A stretch of DNA of 12,553 bases from an uncultured Christensenella sp. Its GTDB lineage: Bacteria > Bacillota > Clostridia > Christensenellales > Pumilibacteraceae. The stretch is taken from contig CAJUBY010000016.1 in the NCBI GenBank assembly GCA_910585055.1, forward strand, positions 26,181 to 38,733. Direction: 5' to 3'. The notes under the pieces were generated by a model, which was given only the letters and a program-made list of their open reading frames with translations, made no database searches and had not been told where the DNA came from. Below, piece by piece: positions 1-8,113 of the stretch; positions within the stretch are counted from its first letter, which is position 1; each line of letters begins with the position of its first letter. The position numbers and the translations under genes were made by a program.

Positions 1-1460
1 GCGTTCAATTTCCAATACGGATAAGCGATCTTAGCGTGTGACGAATCGTCGATTAATTCGGACAGTTTTTGAGAAAGCGATGTAAACAGCGGAGCAGTCG
101 AATCATTGCCGAACCTCCAAAGCAGCGAAAAACCTTCGCGTTCGAACGGACGGGCTATATCGTCCGCGTTTTCCGCCGTTGTAAGTCTGTAATCGAGACG
201 TACGTTTCCGATCCGAGAATATTCGAAATGATCTTCTGTTTTGAATCTTGTATCGTTGCTTTCACCCGGTCGTATCTTGAATATCCTGTCAAACGATACG
301 TTTATTCCGTAAATACTACTGCCGACGGTCTTTTCGTCCAAAGGTCCGTCGGACGCCAACGGTCTCATGATATAACCGTTATTGCCGTAACACCATTGCA
401 GATCGGAGTCGGACTTCGAATTTGTGTGTAGCATGTATTCGCAATTTTCGTCGTTTATTCGATCGTAAAACCGTTCGGTTTCGAAAACATCGCCATTTTT
501 ACCGTACCAAGTGGGAATCGCCGTCTTTGCCGTATCATACGCCGCAGAATCGTATGCGAACGTAATGCAAACTTCACCGTCAGACAACCCCGTGGGAATG
601 ATTCCGTTAGCGACGTTAAAACATGCTTCGGACGAATATAGTCCTATCGAATACAGCGTTCTTTTTATGTCGTCGACAGCGTTTTTATCGGCATACACGG
701 AAACTTTTCCGGCTTTGGAAAAATACTGTATATCCGCAAAAGCTATATCGCCGTCGCACTCCAACCTTACGCTTTTTACACCCGGCGCACAAAAAATCTT
801 AGCTGAAACGGTATCCACCTTTTTTCCGTTGAATTCGCGCGGAACGATTATTTCGCTACCGCTTCCGGCAAGCACGTCTGCCGCTTTATACGTGTTTCCG
901 TCATCGTTTATTTCGTAGACGATAGGCCGTACGCCTGCGCCCTGCCAAAAATACCCTTTTGTCAACAACGAAACTCCGTACGCCGTAAAAGTCGCGGCAA
1001 AACATATGACTGCAGCCGCAACGACGGCGGTCTGTACCGCTTTATTTCGTTTGAACCGGCGCGACGCATAAAAATACGCTATTACGGCAGCTATATAACC
1101 GACCGCGTGGAATGCGGGGCTCAACCATACGGCTACAGGCAGAAATACGGTACCCGATGCGGCAAACGTTATCAGCACGCCAAGCAACATAAATCCCGCA
1201 GAAAAAATCACGAAAGCGATCATCAGCGATCTTGCGTACTTAAACCGTTGGTTAGAAAAAATTATTCCTGCGATATACAGCGCGTCGAATACCGCAAGCG
1301 CCAAAGGGATCGCCCAGTAATCATCGGGAGCTCCGGTCACCCATAAATAAATGCACACGGAAAGATCTCCGGCGAGCATTAAGGCAATGCCGGATGACAG
1401 CCACAGTTTATATTTGGGAGATAGCATCTCCGCTACCGGTGAATGGGAATCGTTTTGCAT
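1..1460 (-). CDS. Five-helix membrane protein with LRR_5-like domain, C-terminus cut by window edge
   Basis: The frame is open without a stop from ATG at 1460 to the left edge, giving at least 486 codons. The start is well supported by a purine-rich GGAGAGGAG ribosome site a few bases upstream. The N-terminal part has five hydrophobic helices at about residues 18-42, 48-69, 77-100, 104-131 and 143-165, with a basic loop (RRFKRNK) before the fifth. A long soluble part follows from about 167. Residues about 181-270 (YEINDDGNTYK, then EIIVPREFNGKKV, then SVRLE and KVSVYADKN) resemble the BspA-type LRR_5 repeat pattern. The remainder, rich in Tyr, Asp and Asn, is not recognised. The gene begins 18 bp after the zinc-protein gene and has no visible promoter of its own, so it is probably the fourth gene of that operon. 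It could be the membrane anchor or effector of the operon, or an unrelated cotranscribed surface protein. The role is unknown. Confidence 0.85.
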   Translation of the reverse strand, partial: MQNDSHSPVAEMLSPKYKLWLSSGIALMLAGDLSVCIYLWVTGAPDDYWAIPLALAVFDALYIAGIIFSNQRFKYARSLMIAFVIFSAGFMLLGVLITFAASGTVFLPVAVWLSPAFHAVGYIAAVIAYFYASRRFKRNKAVQTAVVAAAVICFAATFTAYGVSLLTKGYFWQGAGVRPIVYEINDDGNTYKAADVLAGSGSEIIVPREFNGKKVDTVSAKIFCAPGVKSVRLECDGDIAFADIQYFSKAGKVSVYADKNAVDDIKRTLYSIGLYSSEACFNVANGIIPTGLSDGEVCITFAYDSAAYDTAKTAIPTWYGKNGDVFETERFYDRINDENCEYMLHTNSKSDSDLQWCYGNNGYIMRPLASDGPLDEKTVGSSIYGINVSFDRIFKIRPGESNDTRFKTEDHFEYSRIGNVRLDYRLTTAENADDIARPFEREGFSLLWRFGNDSTAPLFTSLSQKLSELIDDSSHAKIAYPYWKLN

Positions 1461-1478
1461 ATCCTCTCCTCTCCGTAG

Positions 1479-3116
1479 TTACACCTTTCTCGGCGGTTCG
1501 ATTAAACCGTGATCGTGCGCGTTCAGCTTATCGAAAACATATCTGTCGTTACCCAATTCGAAAATAATTATATTGCTGTCTTCCCTGCAGCACTTTTTGG
1601 AAAACACGTGTTTGATCCGGATCGACGGGCTCAACATCTTACCGTATTTTTTGTAAAGCCTTCTGCCTTGTTCGGTAAACTCCGTATTAGAACACAGATC
1701 GCACAAACGCGCGTTTGCCGTCGGCGTAAAACGCCTACCGCAGCACGGGCATACGCGTGTCTCCTTATCCGTAAGTTTAAACCGCTGTTCGTCTATGGAT
1801 AGCGAACGCGTAAATCGGCTTTCCGCGGCAACGCCTTCGAATATGTCGCGGTAAATAACTTCCGGATACGGACAGCGTTTGCACTTGCGCAATGTTTTGC
1901 CGTCTGCCGTTTTATATTCTACCGACTGCGAGGCGCACACGGTCTGTACGCAATCCCTGTTGCGCGGATTATCCGGACAAGCAACATTGAGTATATGTTC
2001 GGACAGCAAAGCGTTTTTGCGTATATACAGAAGATCGTCATCGGAAAGTCCCAATCCGGGTTTTTCGAAATCCAACACGTACCGTCCGTGCCGTTGCGGA
2101 TCCCCGAATAACACGACGTTGCCGTCTATAAGCTGTACGCCGTGTTTATCGCAGCACATACAATACAAACTTATATTATTATTTAAGCCCACGACAAGTT
2201 TCATCGCTTTCTTGCCGCCGCGCATTGCCGAATACGCAAAATTCTGCCATTCGACGTGCGAAATACCCAGGACGGCGACATGAGTGCATTCGAGTTCCTT
2301 TTCGTCGCTCGTTGCGATGAGCTTAAGCATTTTTTCTATCTTTGATCGGTAATCTCGGTTGAACAATATGTAATCGGCGCTGTCGTCGCGTTCGAACAGT
2401 TTTTCTATCTCGCCGAGCACGCCGTTTACCAATTTGCCGTCCGCAAGTTCGTTTGACGCGCGCTCGCCTTTTACGTCTGGCGGTACCGCGGTCGTTATAT
2501 AGTCGTCTATATCGCAAGCCGCCGCCTGTCTTACCGGAATAAATTTACCGTCTCTGCCGATACGGAAATACACTTTGCCCAGCAGCGGCTCCGACTCCGC
2601 TCCGCCGTTGATCTCAAGCCGCATCGACACGGCGTAATAGTTTTCCGGCTCGACCGAATATCTTTCGGAAAGGACAAAGGCACTGCCGAATACGCGTTTT
2701 AAAAATTCCGTATTTACACGTTTTACAGCGCCTGCCGGAGAACCGCCGACAGCCGTCAGTCTGTCCTCGACGCTCTGACGGAATTCTATGATCGAATAAT
2801 ATTTGTGATAGTCCGACGCCGCGTCGCCTATAAGCTGCTCGAAATCGGAACTGCTGCTGTCGAACTTTTCGCCGCGCAGCCCGGCAAACCAACTGGCGCC
2901 GTTTTTGCCGAAACACAGTTCGGTACCGGCACCGCCGTCCGAACCGTTGACTCCATGTTCGGAATCGCAGTATTCGAAAGTATCCGTATTGGTAACGATC
3001 TCGCTGTCCGTCACGCGTTTTATGTTTACTTTGTCGGACAGGAAACCGCCCGAATAAAGATCTCGAATGCTTTCGAACTCTTTTTTATATTCGCAACCGA
3101 CTGTTATTCTTGCCAT
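1479..3116 (-). CDS. Uncharacterised zinc-ribbon protein of the Hsp70-SNF2 operon
   Basis: A 545-aa soluble protein without signal peptide or membrane helix; I do not recognise the family. The N-terminal 270 residues are mixed alpha/beta with no motif I can name. A middle part carries the string HVEWQNF (287-293) and a cysteine cluster C319-x-C321-C322. A second cluster follows at C380, C389, C394, C412 and C415, the last two as CKRC. Near the C-terminus C456-x2-C459 and C472-x2-C475, 12 residues apart, form a classic zinc ribbon (CPCCG and CDLC). The C-terminal 60 residues are basic, then beta-rich. The ATG lies 2 bp after the SNF2 stop codon, with AAGGGGAA as a likely ribosome site inside the end of the upstream gene, so translation is probably coupled. 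The tight coupling and shared cysteine richness suggest a partner of the SNF2-like ATPase, perhaps in nucleic-acid or protein recognition. This is inference. Confidence 0.87.
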   Translation of the reverse strand: MARITVGCEYKKEFESIRDLYSGGFLSDKVNIKRVTDSEIVTNTDTFEYCDSEHGVNGSDGGAGTELCFGKNGASWFAGLRGEKFDSSSSDFEQLIGDAASDYHKYYSIIEFRQSVEDRLTAVGGSPAGAVKRVNTEFLKRVFGSAFVLSERYSVEPENYYAVSMRLEINGGAESEPLLGKVYFRIGRDGKFIPVRQAAACDIDDYITTAVPPDVKGERASNELADGKLVNGVLGEIEKLFERDDSADYILFNRDYRSKIEKMLKLIATSDEKELECTHVAVLGISHVEWQNFAYSAMRGGKKAMKLVVGLNNNISLYCMCCDKHGVQLIDGNVVLFGDPQRHGRYVLDFEKPGLGLSDDDLLYIRKNALLSEHILNVACPDNPRNRDCVQTVCASQSVEYKTADGKTLRKCKRCPYPEVIYRDIFEGVAAESRFTRSLSIDEQRFKLTDKETRVCPCCGRRFTPTANARLCDLCSNTEFTEQGRRLYKKYGKMLSPSIRIKHVFSKKCCREDSNIIIFELGNDRYVFDKLNAHDHGLIEPPRKV

Positions 3117-3118
3117 AA

Positions 3119-6010
3119 TTATTCCCCTTGCGCCTCGTCGCGCTCGAGTATGCGCCTGACATCGGAAACGATCTCCGCCTGCTCGCCGAGATTTCGGCAG
3201 AACCCTTCTCCGCCGTCGTGATCAAATTTCCACAGTTCCGATACGAACGTTGCAAAAGTACGCGCCACGACCGGACGAAGCTTTCCGTGCGCTCTGCGCG
3301 ACGAACAGCCGGGCATGGGACAGTCCGCTTCCCATTTATCGTTGAATACAAGCGCATGCGGCTTTGGGCTGCAGCCGGCATAATCGCATGTCGAACATCT
3401 GCCGCCTTCGTTAGGCTCGCCGATTATCTGTTCTTTTGCGGACCCGGATATCTTACACTTTTCCCAGCAGTCGCGGTTGCCGCACATCGCGCATATGCGC
3501 ATAAGTTCGCCGTCCGATACGTTGCTTTTGGCTTTATACTGCTTAAGCGCCGGACACTTATCTTCCATATATCCGCCTTTGCCGAACCTTTTGCAGTGCG
3601 ACAGCGCGCATATCTTCCGGCAGTATATAGATCGGTCGCCCTGTTCGCCCGAATTGCACATGCGTCCGCGCTCGCCGCCGTCGATATGCGAAAAGCACAT
3701 ATATCCCTCTGACACGGAACGCGTAAGCACGGTACCGCAGTTATCGCATTTAAAATCGTAAACGGTTATTTCGCACATATCGGTGCCGTTTCCGTCTCTG
3801 TCTATACACTGCGGTTCCGCAGTACACACAAGCGCACCGGGTATACCTCGTTTCTCGTCGTAAGCTTCTCTCGACATCAACGCCACTCTGCCGCAGGCGT
3901 TGCAGCGAAGCGCCACCATTTGATCGGAATTACTGCCGGCAAGTATCGTCGCGTCGCCGCTGTTGCCCGATAGCAATCCGATCTCCGCAAAGTATGCGAG
4001 CGCAAATCCTTCGAGCTTGCTCATATCGGCAAGCGAATAGACGGTAACGTCGTTCTTCTGTCCCAGTCTGAAAATACGCCCTATACGCTGATCCATTGCG
4101 AGCGGATCGTACGTCACCTGATAATTTATTATTATATTCGATTCCTGCAGATTGGCGCCCTCGGTAAATTTGGGATCCTTTACAAATAGTATGGCGTCGC
4201 TGCGTTTGGCGGAGTTGAATTCTCGCTCCACGGCGTGGACATCGGAACTTGCGTCCGCCGAGATAAGACGTTTTTTCAGTTGCGGATCCTTGCACATCGC
4301 ATCGTACACTTCGTCGTAAATACGTTCCGTCCCACTTAAATTATAATCGAAAAATACAAGCACTCGTTTATCTTTATGCGACTTGAGTATACGTACCGCT
4401 TGATCGTACTTCGGACCGAGCGCGCCCGAACTTGTTTTTACCGGAATGAACCTGGTATTTTTAGCTACACGTTCGTTTGTATTCGCAAGCCTTGCCGCAT
4501 AGTACGCCGTATATCCGGATTTTGTATGTATACGTTTTGTTTCGCTGTCGTGATCCGCCCAGCCGTTCATGATACTGTTTATAACATGCGCATACGCCTG
4601 TTCGAAAGATCTGTTGCGACGCACGTTTTCCACGTATTCGATAAGCGGCATACGCTCGGAACCGCTTACGACCGTCGCATACTCTCCTGCGTCGGGATCT
4701 CCGAATTCGACGGTTATCCTGTCGTCGTTAAGACCTACGATCTTAAGCCGGTCGGGCACGTCAGACATGGGATAAAAGAAATAATTAAGTACGGTCTTCC
4801 TTTTGGAAAGACGGTTTGGCTGGCGTATCATTATCGAGCGCAATACTCCGTTATGATACGCGTCGGATACGCGTTTCAAAACGTCGTCCTTGATCTTACG
4901 GTTTTCGTCGGCATTGAGAAATCCGTCTATATATGCGGCTCTGTCGTATTCCGATTCTTCGTCGAACTCTTCCGTTTTGTCTACCGAATCGAGATAATCG
5001 TACAGTGCGTCTTCGTACCGTTGCATAACTACCGAGTATTTTACGCGCCGTACAAACTCCGTCATGTTAGAAGCGCCGTAACACACTGTATCCCTGTAAT
5101 ACTGCTGTTCTTCCAGATATTGCGGCGAACGCTCGCTGTCGTCCTTCTCGTCGAAGTCGGGCGGATTGCCGCCTTTGCACCGCACAAAGTACCACAACCG
5201 GAACATATTTTCGAGATTTCCCGAATGCGGCGTAGCGGTAAGCAACAAACAGTAAGTCGCGCCGGCGCGCTTTTTCGTCTGCATCATTTCGGACAGCATA
5301 CGCATAGCCCCGGCGTACTTTCCGGCATCTTCGCTGAAGTGGTGCGCTTCGTCGACCACTACGACGTCCGCCAAAAAATTACGGCTGTACCGCCACTGCG
5401 CAAAAATATCCACATCCACTATCATCGGACGCATGGGGCGTACAAACTCGCCGCTTTTCTGCACGCCTACGTCGTTCAATACTTCCTGTAGCGACGGATA
5501 TTCACCGTCGGTTTTGCGAACTTTGTACAATACGTCACTGCCCATGCCGAACTTGTTTTCAAGCACGTCCACCCAATTCCCGAAGACCTGGTCGGGCACT
5601 ACGACAAGCAGGGATTTGAGTTTTCCGCGAACGGCAAGCTCGCTCAAAATAACGCCTGCCTCAAACGTCTTTCCGCTTCCCACCACGTCGGCAAGCAGAC
5701 CGAATCCGCGAAGATCGCGCAGAAATTTTTCCGCGGCGCTTTTTTGATGATCCAGTATAACGCTACCGCCCATACCGTGGACATCTTTGTCATGAGTTAT
5801 GCCGTAAGCCGTCTTTGCTTTGGGAGACGCCTTGTAATGCGTACGGTCGATCAAAAGCTCGTGAAAATCGTCATGGCTGTCAAGCGCTTCGACGCTTTTC
5901 TGAGCTTCCGCGACTTCGCGCGTATACTTCTTTTTATATTGCAGATTGCTACGCTGACCGTCTGTCGAAAACGCCTGATCCGTAAATTTAATTTTGTATT
6001 TATCGCTCAT
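3119..6010 (-). CDS. SNF2/RapA-like superfamily 2 ATPase with cysteine-rich C-terminal region
   Basis: A 963-aa double-RecA ATPase. Visible motifs are LDHQ (86-89), Walker A ADVVGSGKT (107-115), motif Ia LLVVVPD (134-140), the DEAH box (220-223), motif III LLLTATPHSG (255-264), motif V TEGANLQ (616-622) and motif VI QRIGRIFRLGQ (641-651). TATPHSG and QRIGRIFRLGQ are the signature of the SNF2/RapA group, whose members use ATP to translocate on double-stranded DNA and usually remodel or displace bound protein. Between the two RecA cores, residues about 270-535 form a large, mostly charged insertion. From 703 to 938 there are 23 cysteines, many as CxxC pairs (703/706, 755/758, 840/843, 872/875), so several zinc-binding modules are likely. 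No nuclease or methylase motif was seen. The start has AAGGAG overlapping the upstream TAA, with 9 bp between genes. It probably acts with the Hsp70-like protein upstream and the zinc protein downstream. The ATPase call is sure; the substrate is unknown. Confidence 0.93.
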   Translation of the reverse strand: MSDKYKIKFTDQAFSTDGQRSNLQYKKKYTREVAEAQKSVEALDSHDDFHELLIDRTHYKASPKAKTAYGITHDKDVHGMGGSVILDHQKSAAEKFLRDLRGFGLLADVVGSGKTFEAGVILSELAVRGKLKSLLVVVPDQVFGNWVDVLENKFGMGSDVLYKVRKTDGEYPSLQEVLNDVGVQKSGEFVRPMRPMIVDVDIFAQWRYSRNFLADVVVVDEAHHFSEDAGKYAGAMRMLSEMMQTKKRAGATYCLLLTATPHSGNLENMFRLWYFVRCKGGNPPDFDEKDDSERSPQYLEEQQYYRDTVCYGASNMTEFVRRVKYSVVMQRYEDALYDYLDSVDKTEEFDEESEYDRAAYIDGFLNADENRKIKDDVLKRVSDAYHNGVLRSIMIRQPNRLSKRKTVLNYFFYPMSDVPDRLKIVGLNDDRITVEFGDPDAGEYATVVSGSERMPLIEYVENVRRNRSFEQAYAHVINSIMNGWADHDSETKRIHTKSGYTAYYAARLANTNERVAKNTRFIPVKTSSGALGPKYDQAVRILKSHKDKRVLVFFDYNLSGTERIYDEVYDAMCKDPQLKKRLISADASSDVHAVEREFNSAKRSDAILFVKDPKFTEGANLQESNIIINYQVTYDPLAMDQRIGRIFRLGQKNDVTVYSLADMSKLEGFALAYFAEIGLLSGNSGDATILAGSNSDQMVALRCNACGRVALMSREAYDEKRGIPGALVCTAEPQCIDRDGNGTDMCEITVYDFKCDNCGTVLTRSVSEGYMCFSHIDGGERGRMCNSGEQGDRSIYCRKICALSHCKRFGKGGYMEDKCPALKQYKAKSNVSDGELMRICAMCGNRDCWEKCKISGSAKEQIIGEPNEGGRCSTCDYAGCSPKPHALVFNDKWEADCPMPGCSSRRAHGKLRPVVARTFATFVSELWKFDHDGGEGFCRNLGEQAEIVSDVRRILERDEAQGE

Positions 6011-6019
6011 GCCATCTCC

Positions 6020-8026
6020 TTACGTCAGTTGGGTCTCCAGCCTGAACCGAAACTCTATATCCTTTTTTAAAACATGCTCGCGCATCCCTGCGGTTACGTT
6101 TATATTGCCGTTGCTGCGGCTTTCGAGATACCGTATTTCCGTACTTCCCGAACTGTTCCGCTTTTTGTCGTTGCTCGCAAAAGCTTCGGCATATCCGTCT
6201 TTGTCGATATTTACGCCTATCGTCAAATACACTTCGTCGCTGACGATGACGGGCACGCCTTTATAATAATACTTTGCCGTACTTCCGCCTTGCGAACCGA
6301 TTCCGCCGTTGAGTATCCGCAGCCCCACATTCTCACGTAATTTAGCCAACAGCGTTTTATTGTCGGTATCGACTACCAAAAGATTTTCGTTGCCCGATTT
6401 AAAATAAGTGACCATAGGAGCTTTTCGCATATGCGCGATGTCTTCGCTCGAATAATAGGTGCTCATTATCTGCAAAGGCGCAGACTCTTCCGAATCTATA
6501 CCCGTCGTTATCCCCGGCTCGCTGTCCTTAGGCGAACAATAAGTCGCGCCGTTCTGCGGAATACGCGTTCCCTTATCTACAAGCACTTTGAAAAACGGGA
6601 CCGATCTGTGCGAACCCGTCACTCTGAACAGACGCACGCCGTAAGTCAACGCCAAAACCGTATCTATACGCATGTTGTACAGCGACGCGACCGCGCAGCC
6701 CAAAGCCGGAGAATACAGCGCGTCCTCGTGATCCATAATATTAAATCCGTCGTTTTCTCCGCCGCATTCTTTCCCGTCCCTTTCGAAAGTGTAAACTTCG
6801 GTGCCGAGCGGCTTTAAACAGGCGCGTATATAATCGACAAGTCCGTATGTTTCTATAGGTCCGCCGGTAATGAAAATCTTATTGACATCCGAGTTTACTG
6901 GACGCGCAAGCTCTTCTTTTATGTAATCGACGAACCGACGCGCAATACCGCAATCGTCTGTTATACCTATGCACTTTACAAACTCTTCGCGCGTTATCGT
7001 GCGCTGGATCAAAAGATCTCGCGCCGAAGAAACAGGCACGCCGCAGCGAAACGCTTTACTCTCGTAGATAGGCATGCCCAACACTATTTTTGCGGATTTT
7101 ATATCCTTTAAAAACAAATACTGCTTTGAATTGAGCGCCGTTTCCGCTATGTGCCCGATTTGTCCGCGCGACGGGCGTCCCATTGTTTCGCGCCCCGACA
7201 TACATACGTCTATATGGCTTGCAACGGCGTAGTCGATATCTTTTCCGCCGATGTCCGCAGGCGGATTGTGTCCGTCCGCGCCGTCCACCGATACTCCGGC
7301 GCGCGAAAATCCGACCTTAACGACCGATGTGCGCTCCTCGCCGAAATTGAATATCAAAGATCTGTCCGTACCTTTGATCCTGTCGGAATACTTGGCGTAC
7401 GCGCACAGCGCCTTTGCCATGCTCATAAACGCCGCGACATGCGTCCCGAACGCTTTTTCGGCAAGCCGCCTCAGTTCCGTCATGTATTCGCTGTCCGAAA
7501 AAGGCGGATACACTACACTCGGCACTATTTCGAATCGAACGGATCCGAACAGGATATTTAGCCTTTTTACGACAACGCCGTAAGCGTATTCGAAAAACCG
7601 TTCGCAAACCTTGCACGGCGTACTGCGTTCCGCCGTAAAAGTTCTGTCCGTTCTTACCGCGGCATCCATATCGTCCGTGAGCGCCGCGCGGCGCGGGAAA
7701 TAAAATTTTGGAAAATGCGATTTTTTAAAATAATAATTCCGATTGCTTTTCTGAACCGCCGCGCTGTCGGTGTTTTGGAGCAACCTTAACAAATCGCAGA
7801 TTTTTACAACGGTGATAAACGGCTTGTCGCCGACCGAATCCACGTCATCGCCGAAAAGCCATTCGGATCTTTCCGTATCGTAATACGCCACCGCCGGTAT
7901 AGCGGTCATGCCCTGCGGATCGCCGACGATCTTACCTACGAAATCTTCGCCGTTCCTGTACGCATACGCTATTTTTATTGTGTCGCTACCGAGGTCGAGA
8001 GCGACGTGTACAGTCTGTTCTGCCAT
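6020..8026 (-). CDS. Divergent Hsp70-like (actin-fold) ATPase
   Basis: A 668-aa Hsp70-family protein. Landmarks follow DnaK in order: phosphate-1 loop LDLGSDTIKIAY (10-21); VVKICDLLRLL around K75, where DnaK has its catalytic K70; phosphate-2 region FNFGEERT (226-233); IGGKDID (259-265), matching DnaK GGEDFD; SAKIVL (311-316); ITREEF (344-349); the adenosine loop IFITGGP (384-390); and DHEDALYSPALGCAVAS (432-448). YGVRLF through LVDKGTRIP (462-490) matches the start of an Hsp70 substrate-binding beta domain, and the rest is beta-rich. No long helical lid is evident. There are extra residues at about 85-145. It is distinct from housekeeping DnaK: no grpE or dnaJ is nearby, and phosphate-2 is altered. 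It is the first gene of the operon. The ATG is fixed by an in-frame TAG seven codons upstream, but the nearest purine-rich site (AGGAAG) is about 14 nt away, so the ribosome site looks weak. It may act as an ATP-gated sensor or assembly factor for the SNF2-like partner (inferred). Confidence 0.9.
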   Translation of the reverse strand: MAEQTVHVALDLGSDTIKIAYAYRNGEDFVGKIVGDPQGMTAIPAVAYYDTERSEWLFGDDVDSVGDKPFITVVKICDLLRLLQNTDSAAVQKSNRNYYFKKSHFPKFYFPRRAALTDDMDAAVRTDRTFTAERSTPCKVCERFFEYAYGVVVKRLNILFGSVRFEIVPSVVYPPFSDSEYMTELRRLAEKAFGTHVAAFMSMAKALCAYAKYSDRIKGTDRSLIFNFGEERTSVVKVGFSRAGVSVDGADGHNPPADIGGKDIDYAVASHIDVCMSGRETMGRPSRGQIGHIAETALNSKQYLFLKDIKSAKIVLGMPIYESKAFRCGVPVSSARDLLIQRTITREEFVKCIGITDDCGIARRFVDYIKEELARPVNSDVNKIFITGGPIETYGLVDYIRACLKPLGTEVYTFERDGKECGGENDGFNIMDHEDALYSPALGCAVASLYNMRIDTVLALTYGVRLFRVTGSHRSVPFFKVLVDKGTRIPQNGATYCSPKDSEPGITTGIDSEESAPLQIMSTYYSSEDIAHMRKAPMVTYFKSGNENLLVVDTDNKTLLAKLRENVGLRILNGGIGSQGGSTAKYYYKGVPVIVSDEVYLTIGVNIDKDGYAEAFASNDKKRNSSGSTEIRYLESRSNGNINVTAGMREHVLKKDIEFRFRLETQLT

Positions 8027-8061
8027 CGCGTCTTTGTTTTCTTCCTATCATTTATGTCGAA

Positions 8062-8073
8062 ATTATGCATAAT
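8062..8073. promoter_or_regulatory. 12-bp perfect palindrome near transcription start, possible operator
   Basis: ATTATGCATAAT is perfectly self-complementary and begins about 5-15 bp downstream of the predicted start point of the consensus promoter. Its position would let a bound dimeric repressor block initiation. It does not extend beyond 12 bp because the flanking bases do not pair, and AT-rich palindromes of this size can arise by chance. No regulator gene is in the window. Confidence 0.35.
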
Positions 8074-8084
8074 ATGATATTAAA

Positions 8085-8113
8085 ATTATACCACCGAACG
8101 CCGCTTATGTCAA
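8085..8113 (-). promoter_or_regulatory. Consensus sigma-A promoter for the Hsp70-SNF2 operon
   Basis: Read on the minus strand, TTGACA (8108-8113) is followed by exactly 17 bp and then TATAAT (8085-8090). Both hexamers match the sigma-A/sigma-70 consensus perfectly at optimal spacing. Transcription should start near 8078, leaving about 50 nt of leader before the ATG at 8026. This would be a strong promoter unless repressed. Confidence 0.88.

Noticed and set aside
4376..5491. Open frame of 371 codons on the plus strand, antisense to the SNF2-like gene
   Set aside because: It lies wholly inside a gene with clear motifs in every part, has no recognisable domain and reads as basic, low-quality protein. 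Long antisense frames are expected from this genome's codon use (many TCG, GCG and CGN codons).
6020..8026. Housekeeping DnaK, or an MreB/ParM filament protein
   Set aside because: The GGKDID, ITREEF and substrate-binding-domain start motifs place it with Hsp70 rather than MreB/ParM. The degenerate phosphate-2 loop and the lack of grpE/dnaJ neighbours argue against housekeeping DnaK.
7988..8053. Short upstream frame (21 codons) beginning at an ATG in the leader and ending inside the Hsp70-like gene in another frame
   Set aside because: There is no Shine-Dalgarno sequence before it. The product is an Arg-rich frame shadow, and attenuation by such a peptide would be speculation.
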